Source: Trichobilharzia szidati (taxonomy: Eukaryota; Platyhelminthes; Trematoda; Strigeidida; Schistosomatidae). Taken from it: a stretch of 64,000 nucleotides of DNA. The stretch is taken from assembly GCA_944472155.2 (NCBI GenBank), contig OX235272.1, positions 103,112,020 through 103,176,019 on the forward strand. The letters run 5' to 3'. A model generated the notes under the pieces. The model did no database searches. It worked only from the letters and a program-made list of their open reading frames with translations, and had not been told where the DNA came from. Below, in pieces: positions 1 through 11,807 of the stretch (positions within the stretch are counted from its first letter, which is position 1; each line of letters begins with the position of its first letter). Made by a program: the position numbers and the translations under genes.

Positions 1-1740
1 ATTGGCGGGCAACTTGAAGGTGCGAGTGATTCGATAGTGTACAAGTTAGAAGAAGACGAAAGAATGTGAATAGAAACTTAGTACAGAATTCTGATTTTAA
101 CAGTCGGAGAATACAATTTCTTGTTATCCATTGTGTTTTGGAATTAAAGTCTGTACTTAGTGGTTGTCGATTCAGAGCGTCTTCGGAAATAATAGGATCT
201 TGGGATTAAATTCTTTGATAGATGGTGGAGTTATGGGCAGTCCATTTTGCCCTGATTTAGGAGTTATCTTCATGCTCAAACTTGAAATAATAAAGTTGAA
301 GCATGCAATCAACGAAACAACTTCTTATTGCCGATATGTAGATGACACATTTTTAGTGTGCAACAAGGAAAGTCATGCTTCCTACCTAGTCGGATTATTC
401 ATTATTCAAGTTACATACAAATATTCAATTTACTATGGAACATGAAAATGATGGGACGTTTCATTTCCTCGGTATTGTCATGCAACGCCTGGAAGATGGT
501 AGTCTCCAGAGGTGAATTTATAGAAAGCCTACACGGAATGGGCAATACTTGCATTATGATAGATTTTGTCAAATTGTTAAAAACGAGCACTAATACAAAC
601 TCCGCTCTATAGAGCCAATCAGGCGAATATATTCTACGGACAAATTACAGGGAGAATTTCTGATTCTCGCATGGATGTTGAAAAACAACGGTTGCCCACA
701 GGGATTAACTAGCGAGTACGGAAGATGTGAAGGCTCAAAAATCAAGCAAAACACTTTAGGAGACAAAAGGCTATCCTCATTCATTAGCTCTGTTTTAAAC
801 GTGATAAAATTGCAGGAATAATCGACAGAAGATTGAATATGTCACTAGTCAGAGCCTATTGTGCAGGTGAGTTGGTTCCCATTTATCGAACACGATGATC
901 TCTGGTGCAATCAAAAGTCAACATATACCCTTCTCATGTTAATTCCAACTTTGTATACAAATATACATTGGTAGAGCAGAAAGAAGAGGGCATATCTCCG
1001 ATTCCCTGCACGTGTACCAAAAGGCTTACGTATCCAGGGAACAAACACTTACAACTAGGCGATTGTCAGCCATCTCTTTAATGAGGATCAAGCGGGGAAC
1101 GTCACAAGATCACTTTAAGTTAACAACAGGCAGAAGGAGTTCAGTTCTCCTCAAGTTTGCTGAAGGAATCTCCATCAAGCGCCTGAAACCTGAATTGTGT
1201 GTTCAGAAAGAAGCGTATATCAGTCCTTCCTTGACCTGCCTGGTAACTGGACGTCTTCACTGTCTCTCTCTTATTGGACTACGTAATACTTGGCTATAAA
1301 CTCACCCCTTCCACACGCAAGCACTTTGATATAGTGTAATTTTGCTTGTTTCTTGTTTATGTGATTTGAATTGAACTCAATACATTTTCACCCGATGTAT
1401 TAGTCACTCATCATCGTATACATCTCTCGCCTTTATTACGTAACTACTTTACCATTGTATGCACGCATACATTTACTTTGTTCGAAATTAAACTATGTGT
1501 GTAAAAACTAAATAGGCTTAACCTTCTGATCACCGTACACTAAGTCCGGGAATTCGTGTCAAGTGACATCATTTAAGATGCAAGTATGTTAAAAATTGTT
1601 GTGCAGACATACTTACTAATTTCTTTAGGCTGTAAGTAGGCAGACGATGAGAATCCAGCTAAATAAACAAAGGATAGCACCATATTATTCTGCACAAGCC
1701 ACTGTTGTTCTTGCTTTATTCAAATCAGTAAAGGAGAATA
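1..1740 (+). mobile_element. Degraded Penelope-like element (RT end, linker, 3' region)
   Basis: Around 164-445 the plus strand reads GGVMGSPFCPDLGVIFM and YCRYVDDTFLVC. These correspond to the PLE reverse-transcriptase motifs MGSPLGPxLA and YVDDTF. Frameshifts and stops break the frame after that. A 3' region follows (about 1100-1740) that recurs in the window near 11.2-13.3 kb, 18.2-20.3 kb, 28.4-28.9 kb and 51.65-52.02 kb. The part beyond ~540 is shared with the right arm (28370-29484). Confidence 0.82.
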
Positions 1741-2039
1741 AATGCATGAATTTATCCAGGAATATTCATGGTAAATAACATGTCTGTATACTCAAACTGT
1801 GAATTTCTCAGTCTTTTTGTGTAAATCTACACTGGAGTCTGCGGCACCCACCTATTGAAATCCCCATATTAGAAGCTGAATCTTAAGATGGATGCATCAG
1901 AGAAGTGGTACTCATTTACACTTTCGATTTAAGGCACGAGAAATACCCATCCAGTCATGAATATATGAGGTTCCAATAAAGAAAAGCATGAGAACGATGA
2001 CAGACTAGGCTATTTGTCTATCATAAGCAAACAATTTAA

Positions 2040-3131
2040 AAATTTCACATTCCATACAAAGTCAATTTGGTCAGATGCCTCACGAATAGAGCAAGAAGTA
2101 TCTGTACAGATGACTCCCTAGAAAATGAATTCGAATACATTCAAAATAAGCTGGTTGAAATAGGTTATCCTAGTAGATTTGTAAGGAGACACATGAACAC
2201 TGAGTGTAATAAAGAGAAGCTGACAAAAGTTAGAAAGAAACAACTATTCCTAAAATTACAATTTAATGGGGACGTCGCTAGTGAAGTCTTACATCTAAGA
2301 CTATCGAGAGCAATAAAACGGACTTTTACTGCCGCCACCCTTTGTTTGTCATTTTCCAGCCGACCAATCATGAGTGCTCAGGCGAAAAGCAAGCTACCTA
2401 GCTGTGTCACTTCGATGTGTATCTACAAATGTAGCTGCTCCTGTGGAGAAAGCTATACAGGGCGAACCGCTAGACAGCTCAAAAAACGCATTAATGAGCA
2501 TCTTCCTTCATGGTTCGGAAAAGGCCAAATAAAGTCTATAAGAAGTTCTATTTTGGCTCATTAGATTGGTAGTGGTCACAGGATGGACAGAAATAGTGCC
2601 TTAAAAGTGATTTATCGTATTTCATCGAGCCTTTCCAATGGAATTCGGACACGCCTTTTGTATATATTTGAAGCCATGGGAATTCGAGAATACGAACCCA
2701 TTGTCTTCGCACATAAAAGAAGTTTGTTCTCTCTTGACCTAGGTAAATTCTAATTGGAAACCCTCCCACGCTTTCTTATTTTCCGTTTCCTTCGTACTTT
2801 TATGATATTTATTTAAACTCTGATTATTCGTCTACTTCCCCTTTAGTATTACGTAACTTTTAACATTTGACCTAATTTATTTATTGAATTGTCTACATAT
2901 ACACATACATATTACTACCTCTCTTATTCTTATCACGACCTGCATAAACCCTATTATTGTTACTTTTGTTATCATTACAATCATCGTTATTACTGACGTT
3001 CAAAACATTTACCACATTATTATTATTTGGTCTACAAACTCACCATCATGCATTACCATTTTTATGTATAAATCTATGTGAATAAGAGTAAAGCTTGAAG
3101 AAGATCTAATTGGAAACAACAGTATCGCTCG
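2040..3131 (+). mobile_element. Penelope-like element fragment with GIY-YIG domain (left arm)
   Basis: The frame 2067-2564 (165 codons) carries the zinc-finger-like and GIY-YIG endonuclease part typical of PLEs: MCIYKCSCSCGESYTGRTAR followed by a helix ending INEHLP. Upstream, GYPSRFVRRHM is the usual end of the RT/linker. The 3' region runs to a degenerate hammerhead-like motif at 3091-3131. The partner in the other arm is at 26971-28080. Confidence 0.85.
3091..3131 (+). ncRNA. Degenerate PLE hammerhead motif (left arm)
   Basis: On the plus strand: AAGC, UUGAAGA (for CUGAAGA), the linker AGAUCUAAUU, GGAAA, and a partly self-complementary stretch. It is the arm partner of 26971-27011 and sits at the 3' end of the PLE at 2040. 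Confidence 0.35.
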
Positions 3132-3373
3132 CTTACATGTCATGTTCTAGTTCTCAGTATGGCAGAATATTTTACCATTCCAGTCAGATCCTTGAAGTCA
3201 TTTTCCACAAGCACCCGGAATTATTTACTTCACCTAATGAAAGGAAAAAATAGATCAGTGGTTAAGTAAATAAACCAAAAGGTTATTTATTGTGTTATAA
3301 TATTATAAATCATCTATGTGCCCTCTATCTCATTACTATTTCTCAAACCTTCATTTGTCTAATCTTCTCAAAG

Positions 3374-3494
3374 GGTCAACAGCAGATGCGAGATAAACTT
3401 CTCAGTATAGAGGGTTTAACACAAAGGGAACAAGTTAAACAGTTGTGCAAGATAGCCAGTCGAATTCAATGTACCTGTGCACAACTGGCTATTG
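3374..3494 (+). CDS. Inverted duplicate of Kvbeta-like exon (left arm)
   Basis: This plus-strand copy of the exon at 26624-26744 has the same 121-nt length, an intact reading frame and the same AG/GT borders (tcaaag and gtaagt). It reads GQQQMRDKLLSIEGLTQREQ. The differences from the right-arm copy are mostly silent (six of eight). No upstream Kvbeta exon is visible to its left in the 3.3 kb available, which is PLE sequence. It therefore belongs either to a second, tail-to-tail gene copy whose 5' exons lie beyond the window, or to a partial duplicate kept similar by conversion or selection. Confidence 0.9.
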
Positions 3495-3617
3495 GTAAGT
3501 CATTCTTATCCTGAGACTTTTATATGTCATTGTGGTGTGTGCTAGTTTGATACGATTTATCAGGGATTGACCTCCTGTAGGACTGTGTTAGATACTTTTT
3601 GGTTGGATAGGAAGTCA

Positions 3618-3960
3618 ATTGCGAGCCCGGATAAGTGAATGGTAACGGCTGTGACTGTAGGCAGCAGTGTATGACGCGGGTTCAAATCTCAGTGGTGACA
3701 TAAGTTCCTTCAAGGCGGTCACTGATACTCCTACCTCGCTGACTGGTGTGTGACAACTAGAACGAAACCTAGATCTCGGTAGAGCTTCCTGATGATTGCC
3801 TCCAACCATCTAATAACAACAATCCTGAGTGTACGTGATGGCGATTCACCTAGTGGCATGGTGGCCACATTACAAACGACTGACAGGATTCAGTCTGCGG
3901 TAAACAAAGTACTAGTCATGTGACATCAGTTAATGTCCAATCAAAAAGAATAAGGTTTTT
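3618..3960 (+). mobile_element. tRNA-derived SINE, family A
   Basis: The 5' part resembles a tRNA with an A-box-like stretch (gtgaatggtaacggc) and a B box (gggttcaaatctc at about 3678). A ~270-bp body follows with conserved blocks (acgaaacctaga, gattgcctccaaccatcta, gattcagtctgc). Other copies are at 13301, 26030, 31330, 50330 and 50480. It is not present at the matching place in the right arm. Confidence 0.72.
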
Positions 3961-4634
3961 ATAATATTTATCATAATTTAAGAACTCTATTTTGAACAAA
4001 ATGAAGCCCTATACATAAAAATATACAAGTCTGAGTCATTACACTCTGAAACAGTACAGGAGAAATAGTGAGATCTCGATAATACGAAACAAGTGTAGAA
4101 AAGTGTAGATGTTGGAGCAGTGGGAATAATTGAATAGAAAATAGCAACGGAATTGTGTTATTTCTCTATGTGCCTTTTCTATCCAAATATTCGCAGATTA
4201 CGAAGAGAAAATGGGTGGTAGGTGGGTCAAATATGAAGATGTCAAGTGATGATCAGATGACTTTAAATACCATTATAATTAATGTAGTGTTGATTTTTTA
4301 TTTTGACTGAGTTAGTAGGGTATTCTATACGCAGACATCTTCACCGAACCTGCCACCAATGACAATTTTAGAAAATTTAGATTCAGTTCAGAACATTAAA
4401 AAACTTAATTGAGTCCAAGTAGCTTGAAATATCAGAGTCTGATTCACGGAGATATTGAATAACAATTTTCACTAGTTCTTCACAAAATTCCTAGTTGCAA
4501 AATAAACTTTAAAGTTCTATGTTTATGATGAACAGGTAAAAACCTACACCTTCAAAAAAAGAGACATTTGTTTCTATTTTGTGGAAATGCTCAGTGAGAG
4601 TAAAAACTTGATGGATGGTGACTAGCAGTGAAAT

Positions 4635-4790
4635 CCAGGGTGCGCATTTCGTCCCACTTGAGACTCTTCATTTGGATGTACCTGCAATCCCCAGTGAGTG
4701 GAGTGGTCCACACTAGGTCTTGAACCCACTACCTACCGTTTCTACACGCTAAAGCGATATCCACTAGACCATTTGGGTTGTGAGAGTAAA
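4635..4790 (-). mobile_element. tRNA-derived SINE or tRNA pseudogene, family D
   Basis: The minus strand reads A box tggtctagtggatatcgc and B box gggttcaagacc with 33 bases between, the layout of a class I tRNA. Downstream sequence continues in the same unit with atccaaatgaagagtctcaa. No tRNA fold closes properly. Confidence 0.55.
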
Positions 4791-5199
4791 AACTCTTAAA
4801 TTTTGTGTAAATCGTTTCTTAACTGACACTGTAGAACATCATGTGTAAAATTTATTTTAACGTAGTTGACGATATCCTTAAGAAACTATTAATTCTTACT
4901 TCCGAAAATCAGCAAATTTTACAAGCAAAGTTGTTGCAGTTATTCAAGTTCTTTTCAAAATTGCGTGCCACAGTAGATAGCATGAACACAAAATCTCAGT
5001 GAAAACGCAGTTTTTAGAGTTGTTAGGCAAAACTTCTGGTGTCACAAGTAAAACAAGCGAACGCATGACACCCTGTCTATTATATACTCTCTCTCTCTCT
5101 TTATATATATATATATGTCAAATAACCTTCCAAATTACCTTCATTCCAGTAGTTTAAGTAGTATCAGACAGTCATCGTTGTGTACTTTACTGAATCAGG

Positions 5200-6110
5200 T
5201 AAAATTTTTAATATGAATTTGTAGAAAACGATTTAAGCAAATACGTATTTTCGACAAATTCTCATCAGGCTTCACATTTACATAATGATGAAATATAAGT
5301 GGTCATAGGCAAGTAAATTAATGTGGTTAATAGAATATCAAGGATCAGAGTTAAGGAATGTGAATTAAGGGATTACAGTCGAGTTGATCATAACAATAAT
5401 AATAACAAGGATAAATTCATTCAAGTGTTTATATAATCTAGGGAACAGTGAGTTTATAGGTAGAATGTGCATGTGTATGTTGATAATACAGTTAGCATTA
5501 TAAATAAAATAGAAAATAGAAATATAATAAGATAACATTTACAGTTTTCTGGTGTCACCGGGAGAGATAACTACTTTAGGTTGGCAGCAAATGCGATGGG
5601 AAGGAGAAAGGATGAACATACTTTTTCTGAACACAGAGATTGGGTTGAAAAGTCTTTATGGCAACTGCCTCAGCTATGCTTAGTAACTAAGGTGGTGTGG
5701 CACCTTGCATAGAGTTGTAAAAGGTGCATTTTTGTCAGTCGTGTGCCGTGCATCCACTAGACGTGGCAGTATGAAAATTCATATTGATTTCACAACTAAT
5801 TTACCTAACTAACCACGTCGGACAATGTCTCATAACGTGACGGTGAGTTTGTCGAGTCGTTCTGTCTATGTAACTGTCTCCACACAAACAGTTAAATTTA
5901 TAAATGCACATTGGAATGGCATGACTCAGTAGCTCATCCTTCATTTGTGTTGGAATTATACAACGAGTGGCGAATTTTAAGCACAATGTTGCAGTGAAAA
6001 ATGTTTTACCCATCATCTATCGAAGTTTCGCTGTCAGCAATCCAGTTGCTATCTCCTGTATACGGTAGTCATATATATGCGTGTGTATAAATGAACCTTA
6101 ACTTTCTTCT
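5200..6110 (-). mobile_element. Penelope-like element inserted only in the left arm
   Basis: The minus frame 5801-6016 reads MCIYKFNCLCGDSYIDRTTR, a GIY-YIG core with one substitution (SYID for SYIG). Downstream, the 3' region ends with the best hammerhead motif of the window (5235-5272). The right arm lacks this block: there the sequence passes directly from the segment matching 5190 to the one matching 6115. The insertion is therefore younger than the palindrome. A longer relative lies at 41955-43500. Confidence 0.85.
5235..5272 (-). ncRNA. Hammerhead-ribozyme motif of a PLE
   Basis: On the minus strand the order is: stem I strand AAGC, core CUGAUGA, a 9-nt stem II region, core GAAA, the self-complementary stem III AUACGUAU, then UU and the closing stem I strand GCUU. 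All conserved core residues are present and U is an allowed base at the cleavage site. Minimal stem III hammerheads are known in eukaryotic PLEs. Stem II here is weak (about two pairs), so activity is uncertain. Confidence 0.65.
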
Positions 6111-6156
6111 TCTAATAAAGATATTTTTCTCCATCCATTCTGTTTTCTTTATTCAG

Positions 6157-6245
6157 CTTGGTGTCTTCGGTGTCCACATGTTAGCAGTGTTGTTATTGGA
6201 GCGGCAACAGTTGATCAGTTGCAAGAGAACATAATGTCGATTATG
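6157..6245 (+). CDS. Inverted duplicate of Kvbeta-like exon (left arm)
   Basis: This plus-strand copy of the exon at 25258-25346 is 89 nt with acceptor attcag and donor gtaaga. It encodes the same protein segment and differs by one silent base (ATT versus ATC). It follows the duplicated exon at 3374-3494 in correct order and phase, so the left arm holds a colinear two-exon piece of the gene. About 900 bp of PLE sequence just upstream (5200-6110) is absent from the right arm and was added after the duplication. Confidence 0.92.
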
Positions 6246-6310
6246 GTAAGAAACGATATCTAAAAGCCTAGTCATATATACTTGGGATTTAGTTACACTT
6301 TTATTATTAT

Positions 6311-7080
6311 TATTCCCTAAGGTTCTGAGTGGAACATTGAGCTTCAACAGCACATCGTTATTTCTGTCTGCTCCGTGCAGTCGTCCTTAGTCGACTCAAC
6401 GACTGCCTATAAACTCTGATCTCCTCCTCACATTGTTTTGTCTGTGTTACCCTCGGAAGCCAAATTTTTCACTCGAGGATTTGCCTGGTGTGAGATGTCA
6501 CCCAGTGGTCTCCTTGGCTTGTGTCCAATCAGTCTCCATTTTCTTCGGCAGATTTGCTGACCGATAGGCGCTCGTTTAGTACTCTGAGTTTCAGAAATCT
6601 TTGCCGACTATCTTTTCCAACCCCCTCATCTGATCAAATTCACAATTTGCATTCTGCATACTTCAAGTGGTGAGATTTTTAGATGATAATATATGATCTG
6701 TTTGATAACATAAATGGTAATCAGGAAAACAAGCATATTTGCATAAATTTACATACTACTGATTGATTAAAATAAGTAGTATGTAGCCACCCATCTCAGT
6801 CAATCAGTAGTATGTAGTCGTCAGCCATCTGATCTACAGTTTGAAGCAAACGCAGCTGCTTATAGAGTCTGTAACCTGTTTGCAATACTTTTGGTGTATC
6901 GCGCGCAAAGTCTGTGAACCACATAACGTCACCGACTTGGAATTAATCTTGAAAATCTGAATCTGAATGCAGCAGGTTGCCAGACCGATTGCAGACTGAC
7001 ATAGGTCTGTCTCACTCCTCCCGACTTTGACATATTCATCCATGCCACCTGGAGTTGAAATGATGCTGTCTAGATAAGTG
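6311..7080 (-). mobile_element. RTE LINE 3' fragment (left arm)
   Basis: The minus-strand 3' end begins near 6313 with the family signature (ttgaagc...gttccactc...aacc...aggaata read on the minus strand). Scattered C-terminal ORF remnants run to about 7080. It is heavily decayed. The partner in the right arm is about 24390-25205. Confidence 0.7.
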
Positions 7081-7839
7081 ATAATTGATCACCTCTGTCT
7101 TCCCTATATTCGCTTATTTCTAACGATGAAGGTTGTTCAATTGAAGTGTTAAGAAATAATCAAGAGTCAGACAAATGTCTTCTCAAAATATTTTCCCGAT
7201 GTGTGAGACTGCCTAGTGGTATAAATCCATACTTTCTTAGTAAAACGTATGTGAATTCTTCAGTGTCGAATAACAATAAGTTAGGAATATAAAGTTTCTT
7301 ATAACACCGGGTCATTGATTTCAAGCACATTTTATCCCAGATGTTCCCCAAATAAGTACTTCTGTGGATACGATAATTAGCATTCTTGGTCATTGACAGA
7401 TTCTGAACATTCAACTGCATGTCAAACTAATATTACACTGTGGATTTGATGTCGTACTGCATACATTTAAGAACATGAAATAATACGCTCGCATGCTTTC
7501 CCCTTGTTCTATCAGTAGGATGTCGTATTGTACTATCAGAGAAATTGAGTTTTCATTCTCAGTCACAAGTAGCTTACATACATCACTCTTCTGTGAATAG
7601 CTGTTGTAAGTTCCAACAGCTGGTGAAAAAGGTATTCAGAATTTATTCAGCTGAATTTTAGTTGCATGGCAAGAAACTTTAAAATTGACTACTATTTTAT
7701 TTTTCAATTCAGATTCCATTTAGTTCAACCTTAAACAGATTCCACATTAAACTTTATGGGTGCAGTTGTAACGGTAGAACTCCAAAGACTAGATAAGGAT
7801 GTCTTATTTGTGGTTTGACATCGCTATTTAGGGAAATTA

Positions 7840-8090
7840 TGTACACAGTATCTTCAACGCACTATGTGCATATATCTGCCGTGTTGTGCTACTTCTGTCC
7901 AGCGTTCGTATTGTGTTTCTTTGTATTCCTTTCACGTTTTCCATATTTTTCTGTAACTCTGAATCATTTGCTTTCTCTTACTGAAGTCAAATCTATCTCC
8001 TTAATCCTTGATGTTATTTTATGCCGATAAATGTCTCTTTATTTACATACTACTCGTAAATCTTATCACAGTAGCACACACCACACATTT
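7840..8090 (+). repeat. Dispersed ~250-bp repeat
   Basis: It is shared with 26355-26590 (plus) and, as the palindrome partner, with 23400-23650 (minus). Shared blocks: ttcgtattgtgtttct, gaatcatttgctttct, aaatcttatcacagtag. The copy at 26355 lies immediately downstream of the Kvbeta exon at 26624. Confidence 0.65.
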
Positions 8091-8900
8091 TTTAATGTTC
8101 CACCATTTTTTTTCCTTTTTAGATATACCCAAACTTAACGCCCAGCATACTTTCTGAATTAAATTCTCTACTCACCATAACAGATTCCAATGATAATTTT
8201 CTCTAAAAAGGTGCCTACTAATAAACAATTCACCACCTCTGTACGTTCAATAAAAACGAGATTTCACTTCACTTCATGTCGACGTTACACAAAGTCAAAA
8301 GAGTATCAGTGAAACTCAAAGTTCATAAAAATCTACGGCACTTTCAAGATTCATGCAGACACGACAATGGTGAAAAGATATAACTGTTTTAGAAACCTTC
8401 CAACGTTTAATGAATGAATTGTATCTCCAATTATTTTTATTCTTTTTTCTCCTTCTATGATTCATACATGTGCATATTTCCAGATTCATTAATTAACTTG
8501 ATAAACTGACTATTTTTAACCCCTGATTTATTTTCTGTAGTAACGTTGGATTTATGTAAATACAACAAAATGTATGTTATCTGTGTTGCGAAATGCTCTC
8601 CAGTATTCTCTCATCAGTTGTAGGTACTTTGAATAAAGTCTGGCTTAATTTTCATTGTCATCCAGCTGGACAGAATAAACTTGGTTTTTTACTCATCTTT
8701 CGTCATATCATTTGAAATTTCATATAGGAATACTGAATATGTCAATGAGAGAGTGACTTTAAGTAATTGTCAGATATCAGGCTCTTCTTGATCCTGCAGA
8801 AAATTCAAACTTCATGACTACGAACGAGTACTTCACTTTGTAACTTCCGGTTGTTTCAAACTGTCCAGTATGTATGAAATTTGTTATCGAGACAAAATAA
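8090..8900. other. Left-arm sequence without recognisable gene
   Basis: AT-rich and shared with the right arm (about 22570-23390). No exon, element end or RNA gene recognised. It includes the region where the last Kvbeta exon might be sought. Confidence 0.5.
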
Positions 8901-8914
8901 TATTTATTATTGTA

Positions 8915-10035
8915 TTATTCTTTCCTTGGGTTCCGGGAAGAACTTAGAGCTTCAACCCATTCCGCTCCTTTCTATTCTTTGCTGTCCTCTTCAATTTACT
9001 GACCACACGATTGCCCATAATCTCTAATCTCCTCTTCAGCATACGATTTCCGCCATGTCATTCTTGGACAAACGCCCAGCTCATAATTTCCTTTGTGGAT
9101 TACACTTAAGCAATCGCCTGCATTGCGCGTGATGTCATTCAATGGCCTCCTCAGTGGCGTGTGCCTCATCCATCTCCATTTTCTTCTGCATATCTATTGG
9201 GCAATCGGCTCTTCGTCGGTTTGTTCCCAGTCAGAGTTTCTCGGTGCTAACTCTTTCTGGCCAACTGATCTTCAGTATCGAGCCAGCGAAGCAGTTGTAG
9301 GTAAAAGATTGCAATCCGCTTGAAATCTTCATCTCGACGCGATAATCAAGTTTATAAACCATATTGAAGAACTGATTTGGTGATAGGTACTGGTTGTTGT
9401 CACCGTTGGCTGGTTATTCGGTTGTCCAAGTATTGGTTTGTAGGGATTTGGCTGATTGGTTAGAGGATTTCATCATTTCGGTTATCCTCATCACCTCCAT
9501 CTTCTTCATGTTCACATGTAGTCATGTCTCCGTCGTCTGCTCACATCTTCTGAAAGTTTGTTGGTTTCCGCCTGCCAGAAAGTCTTCGAGTTGGTGTTAT
9601 GTTAGACATAAATCATAGACGCACGAAATCCAGAATTTCCAGACTCTTCATGTCTGTCAGTCCGCCGCATTCCTGTCTTCTCACTCTCCACATACAGTGT
9701 GACGCATAATCCAGTCCAGCACAATCAATAATATCATCGGTGAAAATAAATAGTCGAGCAGCCAGCCAGCCTTGTCTTACTGCTGCACTCAATTCACAGC
9801 CAGCCTTTGCTGAGTTTTCTGTTGTGGATCACCTCAGACGTAGCATTGTCATATTATAGCTCACTGTTGAATGAGGTTGATAAATATTTGGGAACTTCAC
9901 GCCATAGTGTTGAAGTAGTTTGCAGATAACTTTACAGTCAACGCTGTTGAGTGCCTTTTCGAATTCAATGAAATTGAGGTAGATAGAGATCTGACTGTCA
10001 TTCTATACATTGTACTGTGATAATGGTGGTGCATA
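8915..10035 (-). mobile_element. RTE LINE 3' fragment (left arm)
   Basis: This minus-strand element has its 3' end at about 8915. Readable RT C-terminal pieces reach the region of the LxFIDFxKAFD motif near 9960-10000. It carries many stops. The partner is about 21470-22560. Confidence 0.75.
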
Positions 10036-10504
10036 GCCTGCCGAAAAGATCAACACATGACTAGTCAAAATCATAATAATAACAAGAAGACGTAACTTAT
10101 GTGTAATGAAATGAGTCAGGTAGAATAACATAAATGGAGCTAACTGCTTCAACTGTTTCAATAAAGGAAGTTAACTGTACAGCACTTTAAATTATCATTC
10201 ACTGCTATTGCGCGAAAACCACAAAAGCTACTGAGAGTGATGCAAAAAACAAAAACTAACATTTATCGAGTGAATATGTTACCTTTAGAACACGTCATAA
10301 TCAATTTTACACGAAAACCGTTGGACTTTAACAACTTCTGAAGTTACATTCAAAGAAGATTTGAAAACTACTTGTAAACCTGAGAAAAAGAAGATCGACA
10401 CTAAACGTGTGTTGCATCAAGTGCATGGTTCAGATGTTGATCCACTTGATAATTTTTGAATTACGCTAAACACAAGATCTGATCAACGCAAGAAGAACAG
10501 TGGT

Positions 10505-11160
10505 TTGTGCAGAATAATATGGTTTCCTTTAGTTCTTGCATGAACATAGGGATTCAACTGCACGTCTCCATTGCGTTCGGTTCTCAACCAACATTTTCAC
10601 CTGGCTCCACGTCTGCCAACGTGCATTCATCTCCTCTTCACATGACATCCTTCATGTTGTCACCCTCGCACTGTTGAACAAATCACCGCTTGCCATTTGT
10701 GTTGCACTCAAGCGGTGGCCTGGCGTGTTATGTCACTTGGTGGTTTGTTTACCCAGAGAATGATCAATCCACCTCCATTTCTTCCTGTATATTTGTCGCA
10801 CAATCTGTTCATGCTGGGTTGGTTTGCTCCAAGAGATCCTAGTTGCTTATCTCTTCTGGTCTGCCATATGATCTGGGGCGAAGTATTGAGCGAAGGCAGA
10901 CGTTGGTGAAGGTCTGTAGTTTGTTCGAAGCGCCCTTCGTGACGTGCCGTCATTTCTCTCATACGAATAGTTGGTAGCACTGACTTCACGTTGGATATCA
11001 AAATCCGCCTCTTGTTTTTCATACTGAGTGCTGTTGATCGCCAAACAGACTTGAGAGTAATGAAAGCTAGCCTTGCTTTTCTGATCCTCGTTTTCATATC
11101 CTCAACAGTACAATCCGCCTGTAGTTGAAACGATGCTTCCAAGGTAGGTAGCATAATATG
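10505..11160 (-). mobile_element. RTE LINE C-terminal fragment (left arm)
   Basis: The minus frame 10708-11154 (148 codons) reads RIRKARLAFITLKSVWRSTA and SMKNKRRILISNVKSVLPTI, matching the connection segment after the RT of the intact RTE at 59900-62461. The partner is about 20340-20985. Confidence 0.82.
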
Positions 11161-11589
11161 GTACCATCATTTATTTCGTTGGATTCTCATCAGCTCCTTG
11201 CTTACAGAATGCAGATATTATGAGGCTTATGAAGAAAAACGTTTTAACATACTCGCAAATTTTACATGATATCACTTGACAGAATGTTCCGGATTCAGCG
11301 AACGGTGCTCAGGAAATTACACTTATATAAACTTAAACAGGATGTTCAATTCCAAACAAAGCAAATGTATGCATACAATGGAAAAGGAGTTACTTAATAA
11401 AGATAGGAGGTCGTAAGATGACGAGAGACTAATACATTCGGTGAGAATGCAAGGAGTACACCTGAAATCATGGAAACAAGAGACAAGCAAAATTACAATA
11501 TATCAAAGTGTGTGTGTGTGGTGCGGGGGTGACATTAAGCCCGAAGATTACGTAATCAAATGAGATCGAGAAAAAGAAAAGACTTTCAG

Positions 11590-11800
11590 TTACCAGATTG
11601 AGGGTAAGGAATTCTTGATTCAAGCGTTTGATACGCGTCATGAGGTGGAAATCGCGAAATCCTTTAAAATCCCCAATGGACATAAATTCTCTGTTCTGCT
11701 GAAGTTTGACAAAGCAATCTCTATCAAACACTCGAAACCCAATTTGTGTGTTCAGAAAGAAGCAGTTACCAGTCTTTCCTTACCCTCAATCTGGTAACTG
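11590..11800. repeat. Centre of a nested palindrome within the left arm
   Basis: The stretch agttaccagattgagggtaa (from about 11590) is mirrored by ttaccctcaatctggtaact (to about 11798). Outside these, PLE 3' repeats face each other (11210-11585 reverse and 12895-13300 forward). The same nested structure occurs in the right arm around 19680-19910. Confidence 0.8.
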
Positions 11801-11807
11801 GATGTCT

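Noticed and set aside
3740..3810. Hammerhead in SINE family A (GAAAC and CTGATGA both present)
   Set aside because: The order and spacing leave no room for stems III and I; the match is by chance.
7160..7420. 86-codon minus-strand open frame as a gene
   Set aside because: The palindrome partner at 24070-24330 has an in-frame stop and other changes, and the sequence resembles no known protein.
7713..7796. Candidate last exon of the Kvbeta-like gene (acceptor ttcag, 28 codons, TAA)
   Set aside because: Both arms keep the acceptor and stop, but the copies differ at many residues, unlike the other exon pairs, and the similarity to the Kvbeta C-terminus is negligible.
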